In this document: in pieces, positions 9,901 through 21,455 of the stretch
How positions within the stretch are numbered: the first letter of the stretch is position 1
Layout: each line of letters opens with the position of its first letter
Origin: Breviolum minutum Mf 1.05b.01
Taxonomy: Eukaryota > Sar > Dinophyceae > Suessiales > Symbiodiniaceae
Direction of reading: 5' to 3'
DNA: 64,000 bases
Assembly: GCA_000507305.1 (NCBI GenBank)
Contig: DF240515.1
Coordinates: 1-64,000, forward strand
The notes under the pieces: generated by a model
Database searches by the model: none
What the model saw: only the letters and a program-made list of their open reading frames with translations
Told to the model about the DNA's origin: nothing
Position numbers and translations under genes: made by a program

Positions 9901-10602
9901 ATCCCAAAAGTCGTAAAATGTTCATCTTCTATTCTTGGAGCATTACTTTTCGGGGCTGCGATAACTATTAGCAAAACATCCTGGGTTCGAAGCACCCAGT
10001 TACGGCTCTGATCAACTTCCCATTGGATCAACCCGGTGGGGTTGAGATTCAAGTCGGATCTTACCCCTTTCATAAGAATCCCCCAATCATTTTCGGGGAT
10101 TTGAGGGAATCCAAACCACCAGGGTACCAACAAAAACCATTTGCTGATTGGAGGGAGGTTACCAACAAAAAAAACACGGAAACTAATAAAGAAAACACGA
10201 CATCACTGACTGCCTCGACGTAGGGCACATCTGTCAATTCCCGACGTGGCTGATTGCAAGCCTGACCTCAGGAAAAAACAAAATCAGAAGTGCCAAACCA
10301 TTTTGGGATCGCTTCTTACACAACCATATCAAATCATATCAATACATCAAGATTTTTGCATTGCAAGAATAGCTCTCATGCTTCTTGACCCTCAAACATG
10401 AGTCCCTTATGATTTCAATTAGATGTGAACCAAAAATATACATCTTTGCGGTGAGTCATGAGCAGCACAGAGGATTCGGAAGTACAGCCAGGCGAAAGAG
10501 CTTGGAAGTGATTCGTTGATCCTTTGAGGGGTTTTCGCTCCATCCAGAAAGCCCACACATACACCATATGTTTCTTCAATTTGGCCGATGTAGCTCAAGA
10601 TT
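6912..10602 (-). CDS. Large multi-exon gene, predicted membrane protein, unknown family
   Basis: Minus-strand exons, 5' to 3': 10602-10431 (acceptor TTTGTTTTTCAG), 10143-9885 (86 codons; donor GAT|GTGAAC), 9775-9667, 9495-9365, 9129-9055 (donor GAT|GTAAGT), 8693-8598, 8520-8487, 8260-8083 or -8017, 7789-7706, 7522-7403, 7203-7051 and 6963-6912. From 8693 to 6963 all seven joins agree in phase. Exon 9495-9365 encodes a clear hydrophobic span (AWLLNVVLIMVSMLMLVW), and 9775-9667 another (AIAIMAMA). Exon 10143-9885 is 69% purine at codon position 1. Elements B, C, B' and nested A/B lie in the introns. Joins upstream of 8693 do not all agree in phase, so two genes or missed exons are possible. No known domain recognised. 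Confidence 0.5.
7604..7709. mobile_element. MITE-like element, family C
   Basis: TA-flanked inverted termini CTGTTGATGGAAGAAATCCT and CAGGATTTCTTCCATCAGCA. It lies between exons 7789-7706 and 7522-7403 of the minus-strand gene. The donor would be ACT|GCTGATGG, a GC variant of the family's usual ACT|GTTGATGG. Confidence 0.85.
7786..8015. mobile_element. Family B element interrupted by a family A element
   Basis: Left half CCTCCCTGAAACTAACAGTT to CCATTTCTAAGGTCTA and right half AAGGTCTATGTTAATTGTAG are separated by a family A copy. Joined, they make one standard B element. Confidence 0.75.
7881..7987. mobile_element. Family A element nested in a family B element
   Basis: Starts CTAGTTGGTGGGTGAACC. 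The right end (AAACCATCACCATG) is degraded. The sequence AAGGTCTA occurs on both sides (7873-7880 and 7988-7995), marking the insertion point inside the B element. Confidence 0.75.
8257..8367. mobile_element. Family B element
   Basis: Well-preserved inverted termini CTCCCTGAAACTAACATAGC and TGTTAGTTTCAGGGAGGGTA. On the minus strand it ends TTTCAGGGAG directly before the exon that starts at 8260, so the element supplies the acceptor. Confidence 0.85.
8375..8497. mobile_element. Family B, CCAGTAAAC sub-family
   Basis: Termini CACCCTGGTAAGCTAACCTA and TATGTTAGTTTACCAGTTTG are inverted copies. On the minus strand the first terminus gives a CTG|GTAAAC donor after the mini-exon 8520-8487. Confidence 0.75.
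9119..9218. mobile_element. Family C element, left tip lost
   Basis: TGGAAGAAATCCTGCACCAC at the left and GGATTTCTTCCATCAACGGT at the right. The first TACTGT is missing. Confidence 0.75.
9257..9361. mobile_element. Family B' element
   Basis: TA-flanked inverted termini CACCCTGGAAGATTGACATG and CATGTTAATCTTCAGGAGCG. On the minus strand the copy begins at the TG|GTGTACG donor of exon 9495-9365. Confidence 0.8.
9859..9900. mobile_element. Family B left-end fragment
   Basis: TTCCCTCCCTGAAATTAATA followed by the ACATCTGAAAAT core. No right half was found. Confidence 0.5.
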
Positions 10603-10633
10603 CTGAAAAACAAACACAACAAAATACCAGCAT

Positions 10634-10708
10634 ATTCCAAAGGGTGCTGTTTAAACCTAAGAAATGGTATATGGGCACCCCTTATCATCGATTCAGCACC
10701 CTTTGGAA
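10634..10708. mobile_element. Short inverted-repeat element, family J
   Basis: CCAAAGGGTGCTG and CAGCACCCTTTGG are perfect inverted copies about 45 bp apart. Single copy in the window, so the mobile-element call is an inference. Confidence 0.45.
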
Positions 10709-11055
10709 GATCCAGGTACAGATTTTGGGATCATTTTTCCTATTCCAACCATATCATCTTTGTGAGAATCAATCATTTTGACCTAGGGACTTGGACTGTT
10801 CGAACCTTCATCTGGAAGCTTGCTGCCAAGCTGCATATTCGAACCATCACAAGGTAAAAAACGACAACACCGACCTCAGTCGTGGCTGGGTATACACAAC
10901 TACACTGTTTAGAAGTGTCACACTGATAGAACTCTAAGGTGCCAATCTGTATTTGTAAATAACAAAAAATATATATATATGTATATGTAAATATCATATA
11001 TACACATATACAGTTGTTTCAAAGTGCCATAAACATTTGCTGTGCATAAAGTTCT

Positions 11056-11943
11056 TTAGAACACAAGAGCAATTAGAGCAATTTGTTCATAAACACCTTT
11101 GAACTGTAAAACACTAAGACTTGCATATGTTCTCGGCTGCCATGGACTGTCGCATAGCTGATCTGCCCGGTATGAAATTGCATTGGACTTGTTTCCTTGC
11201 AAACACCAATCACTTCCACAAAAGCCTGTACTCACACAAACTCAGCCTCATCTTGCACGTCCAAGCATCCAACAAAACGTCGTGACCAGTTGCTTGATAT
11301 GTAGCTGCAACACATCTTTCTACATCTTCAAAACTATTTGATAAAGTAATAGGAGAGTTACGACCACAAAACACTCACCTCTCCACTCGTTTTCACCCTT
11401 CACCACCATTTCTCTCTTTCTCTCTCTCCAACAAAAAATGGGTCTCCCAAACCACGACGCAATATTTAATCCAGTCCTCTGAAAGGTATCTGTCCAGCTT
11501 CCGCACAGGAAGCAGGACTAAGATACACCTTTAGCCACAGCAACAACAACCGCGACGACATCGAAGATGGATTCCCATCACAGGTATCAACACCGGTGTC
11601 AACACCTATTGTAATTGGAGGGCCCAACAAAGAGATGGCACTGGATATTTTTTTCTAGTACACCCTGGAAGATTAACATGGAACCTACAAATCACACATT
11701 TAGAAAGGAACATGATCTTCCAAACCTCCATGATTATGTTCCATGTTAATCTTCAGGGGTGTAGGAATTCAACGTTGGAGGAGCCTAGTATGAATTAGAT
11801 TTTCCGACTGATATGTCTCGTTTATAAAGGGTCAACAACCTTGACAAGCACCATCACGTGAATTGATGTCGCAGCAAGGAAAAACAACAAACACCCAGGG
11901 AAACCTTTGATTGAATGAACATATGACTGATCTTGTCAATACG

Positions 11944-11975
<32 letters not shown>

Positions 11976-11987
11976 AATGATGATGAA

Positions 11988-12021
<34 letters not shown>

Positions 12022-14213
12022 CTGAAACAACTAATATCAATTTGCCTTCGTTGATGCCAATTGTGAGTTGGAGCTTAAGGTTAGTGGTCGATCCCATTTC
12101 AAACAAATCATTCAGTGATGATTTGTCCCATAACACTTCCCTAGATTGGTAAACAAGCAACGTCAACATTGACCAAGAATAAAGGATTGTTTCAATTCCC
12201 TTTCACCGTGTATTCGTAGTAAATAACCAACCTTTGTCCCAAGTGGTGAACCACCTTTAGACAAACAAGACTCAAAAGAAACAATTGCAAATTATTTGAG
12301 ATGCTTGGAACAAATATCCCAAACAATTTCCCCTAATCCCATTGCAGGAACAAAAATAACTACATGACAACATGACCCAAAAAGCAATTGCAAGCGGGGT
12401 GAAGGGAAACTTGAGCGTTGTCTCTTGACATTCCTCTTATTCACTGAGGGTGGCACAGTGGTATCGCGAAAATGTAATGTACCTGAGTTGGTAGTGGATT
12501 GAAATCAGGGGCTGGTGATTGATTACTTGCAAGCAATTCCTTCAGATTCAAGATGACTTCTATTCCCGTGTTTGGATACTTTTTGGACGATTCCTCACTG
12601 AAAGCATCGCCTAGTCGTAGCTAGAGTTGCTAAGACCTTCCAAACTCAATCATCACCTGAAAACCTAAAGCCACCTGCATGTGGTGCTACTGCAAGGGGT
12701 TGAATCGGACAGTCTATATCCATTTAGCAAATTCTAGGTTTACTATTTGGTAAACCTGAGGTTTACTCAGAAAATGATCTCAAACTCAAACTAACTCTCT
12801 GCAAGAAGTTGAACGTCTAAAAATATGAAACTAAAATTCAGGTATGACGAAGGTTCTAAGGGCTAGGATTTCATCAAAATCTCCCATACAGGATTCCGTT
12901 CGTCGTTTGTTAAGGTCGCAAAGCACAATCTATTTCGACTATGGTACTAGGGATGAACCATAGTAAACCAAAGCTACTTCGAAGCATTGCAGTTCGAAGA
13001 TGGCAGTATCTTTTTATGATTTTCTGGAACAACAAAAATCCATGACTCTTCTTACTTACTCCTAAAGTTTTCCATCTGATGCATCCACTGTAGTTTGTGT
13101 ACCAACAATCCCTAAAAATCCAGACCCCTCCCAAAATTCGTAGGATTGAGGGTCGAACCATCCCATCCGCAGAATAGGATTATAGGGGCAATCCATGAAA
13201 TCCCTTTCATAGGACATATCTGGATGCTTAGGGAATAGAAATCATAGGAAAGCCACAGAAATCTACCACTGCACCAAATGGGATGCATGGCTCAATCACC
13301 CGAAGTTTCCAGCGTAGAACATGGATGACTGAGCGCCAAGTGATCTCCAAAGTCTGAGATATATCTGTGAATATAGCTATTCTCGATTTCAAATCATAGT
13401 ACATTTTAGTACATTTTATGTATGAATTATATCAAATTAAAAATTGCATGCATATATTTACCATTTTTTCACCGGCCTTTTCCGAAACAGAAGTCTTTTT
13501 GAACTTCCAAGCGGCCGTGAGATCCAGCAAGGAGCTGGTATAATACGTCTGCCGATTCACACGCCTTAGGCGGCAGGTGATGGAAATCCGAGGCAAGGAT
13601 GTCGCCAGGTGAAACCATAGAAATCCGGCGGTTTCACCAGCTGCTCAGGTTGGGTGGTTTATCTACCATTACCCAGATGCTCCATTTATGGAATATTTAC
13701 CTATATTTGGCTTAAATTTGTGGTAAATGTAGGTAGATATTCCATACATGGAGCATATGGGTTATTTACATGGTTTTAGCACCATCCAAACGGTGGGTTG
13801 GGAATGGGATTTCTGAACCATCAATGATGTATGTTCGATATGATTTGTAGCCAGTTACGCTGTGAATCATTATGGCTATTTTATACTATTTCTTATAGGC
13901 GCATTAGACTTAGAATAAAGATTGTTGGAAAGTTCTAGAATAGTTTCCGTATTCTTGCAAATGATTGGAAAATCAATCCTCATGTGCTGTGACATCCATG
14001 GGCCAGCAGCATGTTTCAAAGTCTGTAAAACGTCACAGGATTATGGTGTGAAGTTATCCTGCTCCACGGCGACCGAGTGCTTGGAACCTGCCCATCTCAG
14101 CATATGACTGATATGACATAAGCCTAGATCTTCTGCTATGTAACTATGTATATCAAAATCAAACACTTCACCACCTTGAATGACAAAATTGAAAAAGCAA
14201 ATCTTGGCCTTGG
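11056..14213 (-). CDS. Multi-exon gene, unknown protein
   Basis: Minus-strand exon candidates: 14213-about 14044 (acceptor GGAAACAG; FDFDIHSYIAEDLGLCHISH), 13564-13473 (ESADVLYQLLAGSHGRLEVQ; donor CCG|GTGAAA), 13353-13300 (acceptor ATATCTCAG; TLEITWRSVIHVLRWKLR), 13009-12948 (FELQCFEVALVYYGSSL; donor CTA|GTACCA), 12140-12032 (acceptor CCAATCTAG; LWDKSSLNDLFEMGSTTNL), 11333-11236 (CVAATYQATGHDVLLDAW; donor T|GTGAGT) and 11162-11056, which joins the previous exon in phase and ends TAA. An uninterrupted alternative for the last step reads through a TGA codon. Introns carry a C element with a nested D copy, a K element, a GAT microsatellite and a B' element. The helical character could suit a repeat protein, but no family is recognisable. 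Confidence 0.45.
11659..11763. mobile_element. Family B' element
   Basis: TA-flanked inverted termini CACCCTGGAAGATTAACATG and CATGTTAATCTTCAGGGGTG. Nearly identical to the copy at 9257, which suggests recent activity. Confidence 0.85.
11945..12020. repeat. (GAT)n microsatellite
   Basis: About 25 slightly interrupted GAT units, placed in an intron of the minus-strand gene. Confidence 0.95.
13105..13226. mobile_element. Inverted-repeat element, family K
   Basis: CCCTAAAAATCCAGA and TCTGGATGCTTAGGG are inverted copies. The interior CCCCTCCCAAAATTCGTAGG is shared with the copy at 43813. Confidence 0.65.
13613..13830. mobile_element. Family C element with nested D-type element
   Basis: Left half CCATAGAAATCCGGCGG to GGTTTATCTACCATT and right half ACATGGTTTTAGCACCATCC to ATTTCTGAACCATCAA match the C copy at 61405. 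A D-type inverted repeat sits between them. Confidence 0.65.
13672..13767. mobile_element. Family D variant nested in C
   Basis: Inverted termini ACCCAGATGCTCCATTTATG and CATACATGGAGCATATGGGT with the D core ATTTACCT...AGGTAGATA. Confidence 0.7.
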
Positions 14214-14229
14214 CTGTTTCCAAAAATCA

Positions 14230-16250
14230 TCAGTGCATCCATCAATTATAAAATTCTAAAATCCTCCTAATGCTTCATGGTTCCCAAACCCGAGCTCAAA
14301 TGTGTTCAAGGAGGATGTGCTTTTCTAACCCGTCTAACCCGCCTGTTTAGTAGGAAGATGGTTATATTATATCATTTCTCCATGATTTTTCCCATGATCA
14401 TCCAGGATTTAGGCTTCAACCAACCCAAAATCAAGCAGTTCTCTTGCACACCAGCCCTTCCAAACACCACCCTTCCACCCCACCAAACCACCCACCACAC
14501 CAAAAAAAAAAAACACCTCCAAATCCCATCCATTTTTGTTCCCATGGCCAGTCACAGAAAGAAATATTTGTCGATGAAATACATGTAGATACCATAGACA
14601 AACATCAAAATCTCAGCACCTCAAGAGGCCGCGTTTGGCGGTCCCACGGTAATTGTGTGTGTTGGAAGAGTTGATGCTGGGGGCAATTTTGTGGGAACTA
14701 GATCTGTTTTTCTAGGCCCTTTTTTGAAAGGAGGGTTCAAGAGAACCCTAACAAAGGATCTCTAGCTTCACAGGTTGGATTGTTTTCACCAAGGCTCCAG
14801 CTTCACCAAAATTTGCCAAGAAGATATCTTGGTGGGGGTGACTATTACTGGAAAAAGGGACATACTAAATAGGTCAGCCTGTGGCGAAACAAACCAACAA
14901 ACTAGTACCGGATCGACATCTTTGGTTGTCATAGCTTCAGAGAGATTTTTGTCCGGCTTCTTCGTCTCTAAGATTTGGTCATTGACTCAGCAATAAATAA
15001 ACATGTGTGAAGCAGATTTGNTCTTTGAAACCACCACCTAGACAACTACAGAAAATAAAGAGCAACATTAGCATGGAAAAAACAAACCCAATGTAGTGAT
15101 GAATTTTTTGAATTCTAGAAGGGACGGGTCCCATCACATTCTCACATACTCTGGTTGGCCACCAAATAGTCAAGGATATTCAATCAAGGTACTTTCCAAA
15201 TATACTAGTAGACTCGTAGACAATGGCAACACATAATAACGTCATTGACATTGAAACCACGACGAAACATCAAACTTCCACCAGGGCTTCATGTGACTTT
15301 TCCAATTCGATGAACCCAAAAATTGTTTTTTTTATGAAGAACCATAACGACTTGGAATTAGGGTATATGCATCATATTCCCATGATAGCCATGAAGATTC
15401 ATGAAGTGTCATTCTTTAGAAAACGAACCAGCAAAAGATGTGTTGATGTTTCAGGTTCAATTGTAATGTTGCTGATTTGGGGGGGTTCAAATAATTCGTA
15501 CGAAATGCGTGTGAAAGAGCCAGCATAGAGACATGAATGGCTGACCACCGATTTGGGGACCATGTTGCATACTTGAATCATTTCTTTTGAGAAAATGATG
15601 TTGAGCCATACCGAAAGAGTACCCTCCAGGAATTAACATATCCCAAAGTGGGAAAAGGAAAATCATCTTCAAAAGTGATTTTTGATGGGATATGTTAGTT
15701 CCCAGGAGGGTATCACTTTAAAAAAATAGGTCTTTTCAAATGCGACTATCTCCACCCCCACCCCCCTCCACAAAAAAAAAAGTCTCAACGAATCACCTCT
15801 TGCAGTGAATTGATCCAAGATGCTCAAAGTATAGATCGACTGGTGATCAATGACAATCATCACCATGACCAAGGAAACCGTTAACAAGGTATCCAGGTAC
15901 CTGCAGCAAATCGGTGCAACATCTCGCAACTTTGTATTTCTTGCTGATTTTTGAGATATTCCTGATCAGTGGTGATCCTTCCTTTGAGATATTGCAAGTT
16001 ATAGGAAAATTATGTACTAGGGATAGATGCTTAGATTCTATAGATGATTGATATTTGCAAAGTCGCAAATATTCACTGAATCCATAAAGCTACTTAACTA
16101 CAAATAGTTCCTTCAGGACAACCAACCGGTTAGGCAAATGTGCCAGGGTCAAAACTCCTTACATTCTGAATGTTAATCCAAGTCTTAATAGGGAAGCCTT
16201 ATGATGGATAAATAAACTCCTACTATTGGATTGATGACCATCCTCTACTC
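14230..16250. other. No confident gene
   Basis: AT-rich DNA with short open segments in several frames, none with convincing splice signals. It contains the B-type element at 15620 and the single unresolved base at 15021. Confidence 0.5.
15620..15712. mobile_element. Family B element (CCAGGAATTAAC variant)
   Basis: TA-flanked CCCTCCAGGAATTAACATAT and ATATGTTAGTTCCCAGGAGG. Confidence 0.75.
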
Positions 16251-16253
16251 ACC

Positions 16254-16350
16254 TACCCATAGGATCCATGTGACTGGTATATTTACCTACATGAAAACCA
16301 TAAAAATCAACTAAGTGTAGGAACACCAGTCCCATGGATCCTATGGGCTA
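16254..16350. mobile_element. MITE-like element, family D
   Basis: Inverted termini CCCATAGGATCCATGTGACT and CAGTCCCATGGATCCTATGG with the core TATATTTACCTACATG. Other copies occur at 16626, 21362, 28848, 38812, 49989, 54316 and 62409. Confidence 0.8.
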
Positions 16351-16366
16351 TGGAAACCAGGGAGTT

Positions 16367-16475
16367 TACCATCCCTAAAACTGACATATCCCCTGAAAAT
16401 GGATGCTTGGAAAATGAAATTTCCTATTTGTGGCCCGGCCTATGTTCAAGGGATATGTTAGTTTCACAGAGGGTA
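16367..16475. mobile_element. Family B element
   Basis: TA-flanked CCATCCCTAAAACTGACATA and ATATGTTAGTTTCACAGAGG. It lies 16 bp after the D element. Confidence 0.75.
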
Positions 16476-16625
16476 GACCCTACAAGTAGCACATATCACA
16501 TATGAATCATCTCAACAACTGCAGGCATGGGCTGGAACTATCCCTGCCTTTGTGCGACAGGGAACTCGGCACTGGTGAGGACCTAATGGAAAGGGGGATG
16601 GATGGAAATCCTGGTGGCTGAATGT

Positions 16626-16703
16626 GAGAGATTCCATATGAGATATAAACATCAACTATTCATGTAGGTATAAATATGTCAGTCCCATGGATCCTATGGG
16701 TAA
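16626..16703. mobile_element. Family D right-half fragment
   Basis: CATCAACTATTCATGTAGGT then CAGTCCCATGGATCCTATGG. The left terminus is missing or degraded. Confidence 0.6.
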
Positions 16704-17467
16704 TATTTCACCTAACCTAGTAAATATCAAGCAATATAACCAAAGAACCTTGGGTACTAGCGGGTAGTATAATTTTATGACTTTATGTATAAGAAGCTTG
16801 ATGACTCAAACAAAACAAAGGCCTATTAGATATACTCACTAGTACGGCGGGCCAAAAGCTAGGAGATCATGGATGTTTCAATAAGATTTTCTAGGTTGTT
16901 TTCTGGTTTCCAGTAAGCAAGGAAAAGCAAGATACTGATTGCTTGGATTCAATTCACTTTGACGAACTGGAAGTTTATCAGTCTAAAACACTTCAATCTT
17001 AATGTAATTCCCTGTACTAGGCTTAATATCAAGCAACGCTACAGCCAACTTCAACCTTCTCGTTCTTGTTTTGTGGGGTTCAGTACCATGCTTGCTGCTT
17101 TTCTCACGCAAGGATGGAAAACATGAGTTCATAAGGTTGGGGCCCTCAGTTTTTGTGGTTTCCAAACAGCGGAAAAATACGCAGTAAAACAATATAACTG
17201 GCAGGAAATCAACCAATGTTCCAATCACGTATATAAATATATATTAAATATATAAATATATATTAAATATATAAACATGATACACGTAGATTGTGGATTT
17301 TCAGCCTTTGTTGTTAGATTACCGGTGGGTGCTCGAGTAGTCAACGTGGATCTTCTAACCCATAAAGAATGACTTCGGGAAGGAAATCAATGTCCATTCT
17401 TCGCTTCCTATCCAAGTTTTTCAATGAATATTATCACCATCAGAATCATACAAAAACACCTATATAT

Positions 17468-17567
17468 CTGGTTGGTGGTTTCAACCCATCTGAAAGATAT
17501 ACTAGTCAAATCGGAAATCTTCCCCAAACTAGGGGTGAAAATAACAAATATTTGAAACCACCACCTA
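17468..17567. mobile_element. Family A element
   Basis: CTGGTTGGTGGTTTCAACCC to TTGAAACCACCACCTA, embedded in TA-rich sequence. Confidence 0.8.
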
Positions 17568-17569
17568 TA

Positions 17570-19320
17570 TATATACATATTTATTTAGGTTATATATATA
17601 TATATAATCATATACATCTATACTATACATGTCCCTGTTCATGAGATACTTCGCAGCCTGCTGGACAACACCAAACCAACCATCTTCAAACCCGTCCGCT
17701 CTCAGCGCCCCGCAGGTTGACCCTCACGTACGGTGATGTACCTGGCAAGCACAACCAACGCATCCGCACCAACTCCGTAACCCGTTGGTGAAATCTTGTG
17801 GAAATTCAGGGATCTTGAGATACAATTAGGAAAGAAATGCATGAATATGCTCATATGTTTATGATTATTTGAATATATATATACATAAAAATATTAATGT
17901 AAGAGTATATATTTGTATTGCGTCATCATGGAAGTCAAACCATAAACATTCTTTTTTGCTACAGTGGGATTAAATCAGTTTTTCATTCTTTGGATGTGTG
18001 ACAAGTTCATGAAGCACAAATGTCTCATTTCTGTTCCCCTCAACTCTGACAGTCCAAATGAACTCCGCACCCATCGACAGCTGGGCACTTGCTCTGGCGG
18101 ACAAAGAAGTATCCCCTCCAATAGGTCCAAGCAGGATAGAAGATGTACAAGACCTTCACATGAGCAGTGGCAACAGAACCCACTGCTCATGAAGAATCAA
18201 AATCCTGGAGCCCCCAAAAAAGGCATCCCGAAATAGCCCTATCATGGTTGATGAAATAGCCCACTACTATAATAGTGTATGATAATACTCTATATCATGC
18301 AAACAACCAGGTGTTTTTTCACTGCTCAAGTATCATATGATGATATATTATGAATCTACCTTGCTTGCCATGATCTGCGTGAGTTAGAATATTTCAAGCT
18401 TCAGATTGTTTGAAATATTTATCCGAATCGAGCTGATCACCGCACGCGCCCAAAGGCAAACAAAATCTATATAAAGCCAAGTTGTGATGAGAAGCAACTC
18501 AGGCAGAAACTGTTGTATCTGCAAACGGCAATATCTATCATATCCATTGTCAACTCTGACGATAGGAAACTTGGATTTTTTAACCTCAAAAAAAACATGT
18601 GAGAATTGCTGGCGGGTGGCCGTTGTTGGCGACTTCTACGGAGATCTTACGACCCGAAACCCTGACGAAACGGTACACCACCAACCCTGAATAATCACCT
18701 TGAGCAACCATTGGTTGAATCCCAGTGAATGGTGGGGCATGTCAACATCATTCCATCATATTCCATCCTTTGCCAAGCCGCCTCGTTGGTCAACATGATC
18801 ACAATCAACAGGCATAGGATCCACTCCTTTTCGGGAAAAGATACAGGCTGCCGTTGGTGTTTCTTGGGAGTCAAAAAACGTCAAAAAACATTGCCCTAGT
18901 CGTTTGTTGGTAGTGGAGCCTAGTCTAGTTCTGGATAGGAGAACATCCTATTCCTAGCATGGATTTAAAATTTACCCACCAAGTAGCAGCTGCTTGACAT
19001 AAATCAGCCGAAATCATGTTGAATGTTCCCCAACAAAGGAAGGCCTTGTCTTGCTTGTAGCTGAGCATCCTCTGAAAGAAATGATGCTTATGATTCGGAT
19101 ATGGGGAGTCAATTTATTGAACTCACTTATGGGTTCACAGAATTGGTCGCGGACACTAAATTGCTAATGCATCGTACTGTGATTCTTTGCAGCATATCCC
19201 TTAAAGCAGCGTTGCTCTGACACTTGTAGCTTATGAGTCATGGCTTTCGACGTCCCAAGTCACCTCATCATATCTCAACATATCTTAAACAGTTGACTCC
19301 CCAAAATGACCTTGGCGATT
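17570..19320. other. No confident gene; weak open segments
   Basis: Mostly TA-rich. Two plus-strand open segments (17964-18236, hydrophilic; 18484-18690) look mildly protein-like but have no supporting splice sites or partners. Confidence 0.4.
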
Positions 19321-19327
19321 TACTATC

Positions 19328-19507
19328 CAAAACGAGTTCGAATCTACGGTTGTTCTTTCCCCAAAAGTGGTTCCAGTACACTTCCTCAATCTTGTCGAGC
19401 CAAGTATCCGTCGCCAAGTTGGGCGTTACTTGAAGATCTTCATTCATAGCCTTGGCGACTGAAGACAGTTCCATCCGTGTCCAGTGGCTCATTGCTTGGC
19501 AGGGCAA
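19328..19507 (-). CDS. Candidate exon, unknown protein
   Basis: Minus-strand segment after a GTTCAATCAG acceptor, in phase 0, up to a GATA|GTAAAT donor. The peptide is balanced and protein-like (ELSSVAKAMNEDLQVTPNL, then WLDKIEEVYWNHFWGKNNRR). All four tryptophans are TGG. The neighbouring sequence is repeat-rich and no partner exon was found. Family unknown. Confidence 0.5.
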
Positions 19508-19837
19508 CTGATTGAACTGTTTTCTGTTAGTGTTGGACATCAAATATGGGCTCTTGATGCTTTAGTTAGATTATTCAAGAATATTTTGAATGATAGGTTT
19601 TTGGTGTGTAAATACATGTCACATGTCTGTTTTTGTGTCAAGGTTTACACTTTTGTTAGCCATAAAACATAAGGACATCAAGTACCAACGTATTTTACAG
19701 CTACGTACTAGTAGTTGATATTTTCAGAAGGGCACATCATCTGCAAGAAAATCGTTCAATATCAGAAAAGAACCTGATGTCCTTGTGAATCAACGATTGA
19801 AAGGACTCTTATATAGCTGGAAATCAGAATAAATAAG

Positions 19838-19948
19838 AAACAACAAACAACAAACAAACAACAAACCAACAACCAACATACAACCAACAAACAACCAACA
19901 AACAACCAACAAACAACCAACAAACAACCAACAACAACAACAACAACA

Positions 19949-19983
<35 letters not shown>

Positions 19984-20001
19984 AACCACAACAACCACAT
20001 C

Positions 20002-20051
<50 letters not shown>

Positions 20052-20093
20052 CCACAACAACAACAACAACAGCAACAACATCAACATCATCAA
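19838..20093. repeat. CAA/CAAC microsatellite
   Basis: A 255-bp run of CAA, CAAC and CAAACAAC units with scattered CAG and CAT. Long open frames across it (poly-Val, poly-Leu) are artefacts of the repeat. Confidence 0.95.
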
Positions 20094-21082
20094 TACATTC
20101 AATACCAATATCAATATAAGCTCTTATGTTTCCATGTGCTTTCCCATTCATTACCAAACACTATAATACCATTGTGTTTTTTTTGTCTCAGGCCTTGTGG
20201 TTTTTCGTCACATCTTTTCTGCTTCCCCAAGGTGAACAAAGTCCTGCTTTCACCCTAGAAAATACAAAACAAGAACAACATCCGGGTATGTAAATCATCA
20301 AGTATATAATATCGCAGTATTGGATATGTTGAGATATGTTGAGGATATCCTTACAAACAACATGTTGAGCAATTTGGAATGACCTCCCTTCCACCTTCAC
20401 CATCACCTGACGCTTCGTGGGAAGTGCTGGGATTCCTGACGACCAGTTCTGCCACCAGTAAAGGAGCTACCTTATTCTCTGTGGGAAGGTAGCAAACAAA
20501 CCCTAAAGAAGGTGATTGTGTTAGATGTACATGTCACTACTGATCCCCAAAAACTTCATCATTTAGATCGTCCAAGTACAGAAATCCTCTCGTCCGAACT
20601 GTATCGACCGAAACTAGTTCCACCTTCCCTCAGAAGTACCTCTGTGGTGGCCCTCTAATGCAGGAAAATGAAATAATGGTTAGATGTCTTGAAATAGCTG
20701 GATTGCCGAAACCAAAAAGCCTGCACACTACAACGTTGCGCCATGTCCAAAAAAGAAGAACAAATAAATATCTTCTGATCATGTAGAGGTGTTTAGATTA
20801 GATGCTCTTGATGTCTGTTTCAAGGAGGCAACTTTCATTCTCAATGGCTCTTAGAGTTCTAGTAAGGAATTCTGGGTGAATTCTCTGTCACCAATCTGTC
20901 TTTCCCTACAATATGGTCTCACCCAATGATGGGGTGAACATATCATCATCTGGCATCGTGAAAATCCGCCAAGACCTGCAATTGGAGTGTTCCAAAAAAA
21001 ACCTCCCAGAAATGCTGGTTGCTTCAAAATGAAACTCCCATCTCATGGATATATTCCCCCAAGGAGCCTATCATCCATCCCC

Positions 21083-21188
21083 TTGCTCCCTTGAGAACTA
21101 ACGTGGAACCTGAAAATCATCCCTTTGGAAAGGAAAATCATCTTCCAAATCTTCATGTTTGGGTTCCATGTTAGTTTTCAGGGGTGTA
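21083..21188. mobile_element. Family B' element
   Basis: GAGAACTAACGTGGAACCTG to GGTTCCATGTTAGTTTTCAG with GGGGTGTA at the right tip. Confidence 0.75.
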
Positions 21189-21254
21189 TGTCATGGATTT
21201 TTGTTGAGAAGATCCTAGTTTCTAGTGCCTCCAACAAGCCGCTTGGTTGGTTAC

Positions 21255-21323
21255 CGCTCCCCTTCCCATCGTTCTGAAACTTTGAACCTTCTGGAACTAT
21301 ATTCCAAGATCACTGTCGTCATC
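21255..21323 (-). CDS. Candidate short exon
   Basis: Minus-strand segment of 69 nt with a strong acceptor (GTTTCCTGTAG) and a GAGCG|GTAACC donor, encoding MTTVILEYSSRRFKVSERWE and a short tail. No neighbouring exon could be linked. Confidence 0.45.
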
Positions 21324-21361
21324 CTACAGGAAACCGTTATATGACTCACAGCCTTCCACTC

Positions 21362-21455
21362 CCACATAGGATCCATCGGAATGGGATATTCACTTACATT
21401 TACCATAAACATCAACCAAATGCAGTTAGATATACCATACATGGATCCTATGGCT
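21362..21455. mobile_element. Family D element
   Basis: ATAGGATCCATCGGAATGGG and CATACATGGATCCTATGG, with the interior TTTACCATAAACATCAACC. Confidence 0.7.

Noticed and set aside
14014..14041. An apparent exon continuing from 14044 through TAA into further coding sequence
   Set aside because: Two competing frames look equally protein-like and neither has the first-position purine bias of good exons.
19762..20157. Poly-Val and poly-Leu ORFs
   Set aside because: They are translations of the CAA/CAAC microsatellite.
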